From NCBI GenBank assembly GCA_947567585.1, contig CANONE010000125.1:1-6378 (forward strand): 6,378 bases of DNA, read 5' to 3'. Positions 4,881-6,378 of this stretch are shown here, piece by piece. The DNA comes from an uncultured Clostridia bacterium. Lineage in GTDB: Bacteria > Bacillota > Clostridia > Oscillospirales > Acutalibacteraceae. Position numbers and translations under genes: made by a program. Under the pieces are notes generated by a model. The model was given only the letters and a program-made list of their open reading frames with translations. It was not told where the DNA came from and did not search any database. Each line of letters starts with the position of its first letter. Positions within the stretch are counted from its first letter, which is position 1.

Positions 4881-4917
4881 AAAAGGCTGGCGCGGTATGG
4901 AGCTGCGCCAGCCTTTT
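4881..4917. terminator. Bidirectional intrinsic terminator between convergent genes
   Basis: AAAAGGCTGGCGC (4881-4893) pairs perfectly over 13 bases with GCGCCAGCCTTTT (4905-4917) across an 11-base loop. A and T tracts on the two sides let it work in both directions. It ends the plus-strand efp/zinc-ribbon transcript and lies 57 bases past the stop of the minus-strand oxidoreductase gene. Confidence 0.9.
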
Positions 4918-4973
4918 CTATTTTGCCTTCCTATAGTAGGAAAGTATTTGGGCATGTCCTTGTTTTGTTGACG

Positions 4974-6287
4974 CTATATCCGCTGCTTATCATCCGTCGC
5001 GGGGTTGTCAATAAGCCGTCCGTCTTCTTCAAAGCGGGAGCCGTGGCAGGGGCAGTCCCAGCTGTGCTCGGCGGTGTTATACTTTAAGGCGCAGCCCATA
5101 TGAGGGCAGCGAGGGACAGTGGGCGTCAATAGCCCCACGACGGCCTCCAGGGCATTGATGGCCAACTGCGGGCGGAAAATGCTCCGGGACGGCTGAAACA
5201 CACCGGCGTACGCATTCTCCCGGCCCAGCGCTAAATCCGCCAATAGGGCGGCGGCGGCCATGGCCGAGGTCATACCCCATTTATTAAAGCCGGTGGCGAC
5301 AAAAAGATCCGGCGTGCTTTTGGCATACCGGCCTATATAAGGCACGCCGTCCAGGCTCATGCAGTCCTGCGTGGCCCAGCGGCCGGTGATTTTCGCGTCG
5401 GGATAAAACCACCTGGAGAGTTCTTCCAAGCTTTGCCAGCCGCCGGGCTTTCCTGTACGTTGGCCGCCCCCGCCTAACAGCAGGAGGCCGCCGTAATTGC
5501 GAAAACTCAGTCCGGAGGCTTTTTCGTCTATATACATACCCCCTACATCCGGCGCGCCCTCCAGAGCCAGCACATAGGAGCGCTGCTGATATAGCTTTAG
5601 GAAATAACCCCCATGCTTATTTAAAATAGGAAAGTGGGTGGCAATGATGATTTTTTCCGCGCGGATTGTCCCGCCGCTGGCAACAGCCTTTCCCGGCATG
5701 AGCTCCCGCACCTTTGTGTGCTCATATATTCGCTGGCCGCGGGCCTGTAAGCCTCGGGCAATGGCGCCCATAAACCGCAGCGGGTGAAACTGGGCTTGGC
5801 CGGGAAACCGCAGCGCTCCCGCCACAGGAAAAGGCAGCGGCAGCTTCTGGACAAACGGGGCCCCGAACCCTAAGCGTTCCAATGCCCGCGCTTCCTCTTC
5901 AATCTTTTCGCGGCTGTCCAGCGAGTATACAAACGCGTCCTTTTCCTCAAAATCACAGTGGATGCTCTGGCAGAGCTCTTTATATCGGCGCAGCGCGGCC
6001 TGGTTCGCCCGCAGGTACAGCCGGGCTGTTTGCTCCCCAAATTCTTTGATCAGCTTGTGATAAATCAACCCGTGCTGGGACGTGATTTTCGCGGTGGTAT
6101 TCTTGGTAATCCCGCCGCCGATACGGCTGGCCTCTACCAGCGCGTAATCTACCCCGGCCTGTTCCAGCTGATAAGCGCACAAAATCCCCGTGATTCCGCC
6201 GCCGACAATGAGCACATCTGTGCGCAGATCTCCTTTTAGCGGCTGAAACCGAGGAAGCTCCTCCGTGGTTGTCCATATCGAATCCAT
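4974..6287 (-). CDS. FAD-dependent oxidoreductase fused to a C-terminal Rieske [2Fe-2S] domain (YhfW-like)
   Basis: The 437-residue protein has two parts. Residues about 22-355 form a DAO-type FAD fold: the dinucleotide motif VGGGITG (G29, G31, G34), acid E52 for the FAD ribose, the signature GGGITKNTTAKIT (57-69) and the C-terminal flavin motif VATGFNKWGMTSA (330-342). Residues about 390-437 hold a Rieske cluster: C394-x-H396, then 15 residues, then C412-x2-H415. C399 and C414 are placed for the disulfide seen in high-potential Rieske proteins. The architecture matches B. subtilis YhfW, whose substrate is unknown; the flavin presumably passes electrons to the cluster. At 437 residues it is shorter than YhfW (about 500), with an abrupt end soon after CPCHGSRF. 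No signal peptide is seen, so it is probably cytosolic. The start is ATG 6287, with GAGGTG (complement of 6293-6298) at a 5-base spacing. Confidence 0.9.
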   Translation of the reverse strand: MDSIWTTTEELPRFQPLKGDLRTDVLIVGGGITGILCAYQLEQAGVDYALVEASRIGGGITKNTTAKITSQHGLIYHKLIKEFGEQTARLYLRANQAALRRYKELCQSIHCDFEEKDAFVYSLDSREKIEEEARALERLGFGAPFVQKLPLPFPVAGALRFPGQAQFHPLRFMGAIARGLQARGQRIYEHTKVRELMPGKAVASGGTIRAEKIIIATHFPILNKHGGYFLKLYQQRSYVLALEGAPDVGGMYIDEKASGLSFRNYGGLLLLGGGGQRTGKPGGWQSLEELSRWFYPDAKITGRWATQDCMSLDGVPYIGRYAKSTPDLFVATGFNKWGMTSAMAAAALLADLALGRENAYAGVFQPSRSIFRPQLAINALEAVVGLLTPTVPRCPHMGCALKYNTAEHSWDCPCHGSRFEEDGRLIDNPATDDKQRI

Positions 6288-6330
6288 ACCATCACCTCAC
6301 CGGAATAGGGTGGCTGGAAATAGGCGGGTT

Positions 6331-6368
6331 TATACGGGGCTTTCTCTCTGGCCTCCGGGCTCCGTATA
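6331..6368. promoter_or_regulatory. Dyad upstream of the Rieske oxidoreductase gene
   Basis: TATACGGGGC (6331-6340) and GCTCCGTATA (6359-6368) form a 10-base inverted repeat with one imperfect position (G-T on the plus strand), separated by 18 bases. It lies 44 bases upstream of the minus-strand start. On that strand TATAAA (6334 to 6329) overlaps its proximal arm and could be a -10 element, but no -35 match is visible at the right distance. It may be an operator or a leader hairpin; the evidence is symmetry alone. Confidence 0.4.
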
Positions 6369-6378
6369 TTGGCTGGCA

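Noticed and set aside
4866..5087. 73-codon plus-strand frame over the bidirectional terminator
   Set aside because: It starts inside the terminator approach and continues antisense to the Rieske gene; the hydrophobic stretch is incidental.

Overview
The window looks like a chromosomal segment of a Gram-positive, probably gut-type anaerobe of the Clostridia, most likely Oscillospiraceae/Ruminococcaceae-like. The pointers are strong GGAGG-type ribosome binding sites, moderately high GC, a protein with the clostridial CD1247-type N-terminal domain beside efp, a LytTR + DUF3021 pair, and GC-rich hairpin repeats between genes. The taxonomic call is an inference. No plasmid, phage, CRISPR, tRNA or rRNA signature was seen.

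Layout: positions 1-821 carry the end of a LytTR-type DNA-binding regulator and a four-helix DUF3021 membrane protein, apparently one two-gene unit. A near-perfect housekeeping promoter (900-928) then drives rpsU (ribosomal protein S21, 995-1171). A 250-base structured non-coding stretch follows, ending in a strong intrinsic terminator (1425-1450) that sits immediately in front of the next ribosome binding site. Downstream are a YqeG-type HAD phosphatase (1475-1972) and, 22 bases later, an M24 Xaa-Pro aminopeptidase related to B. subtilis YqhT (1995-3074). A 478-base non-coding gap full of hairpins separates these from efp (elongation factor P, 3553-4110), which has its own promoter. A small acidic zinc-ribbon protein of the CD1247-type family follows (4221-4688). 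A bidirectional terminator (4881-4917) closes this block and also serves the convergent minus-strand gene (6287 to 4974), a FAD oxidoreductase fused to a C-terminal Rieske domain. A 38-base dyad lies upstream of that gene.

Functional reading: the core is a translation and proline-related neighbourhood. S21 belongs to the 30S subunit, EF-P relieves ribosomes stalled on polyproline, and the M24 enzyme removes residues N-terminal to proline. The yqhT-efp adjacency is known from Bacillus. The zinc-ribbon protein has no known function, and here it carries an unusual Cys/His-rich linker.

The most interesting material is regulatory or non-coding: a possible attenuator in front of yqeG, and two copies in opposite orientation of what looks like one intergenic repeat family. 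I did not find convincing evidence for a wholly new multi-gene system.
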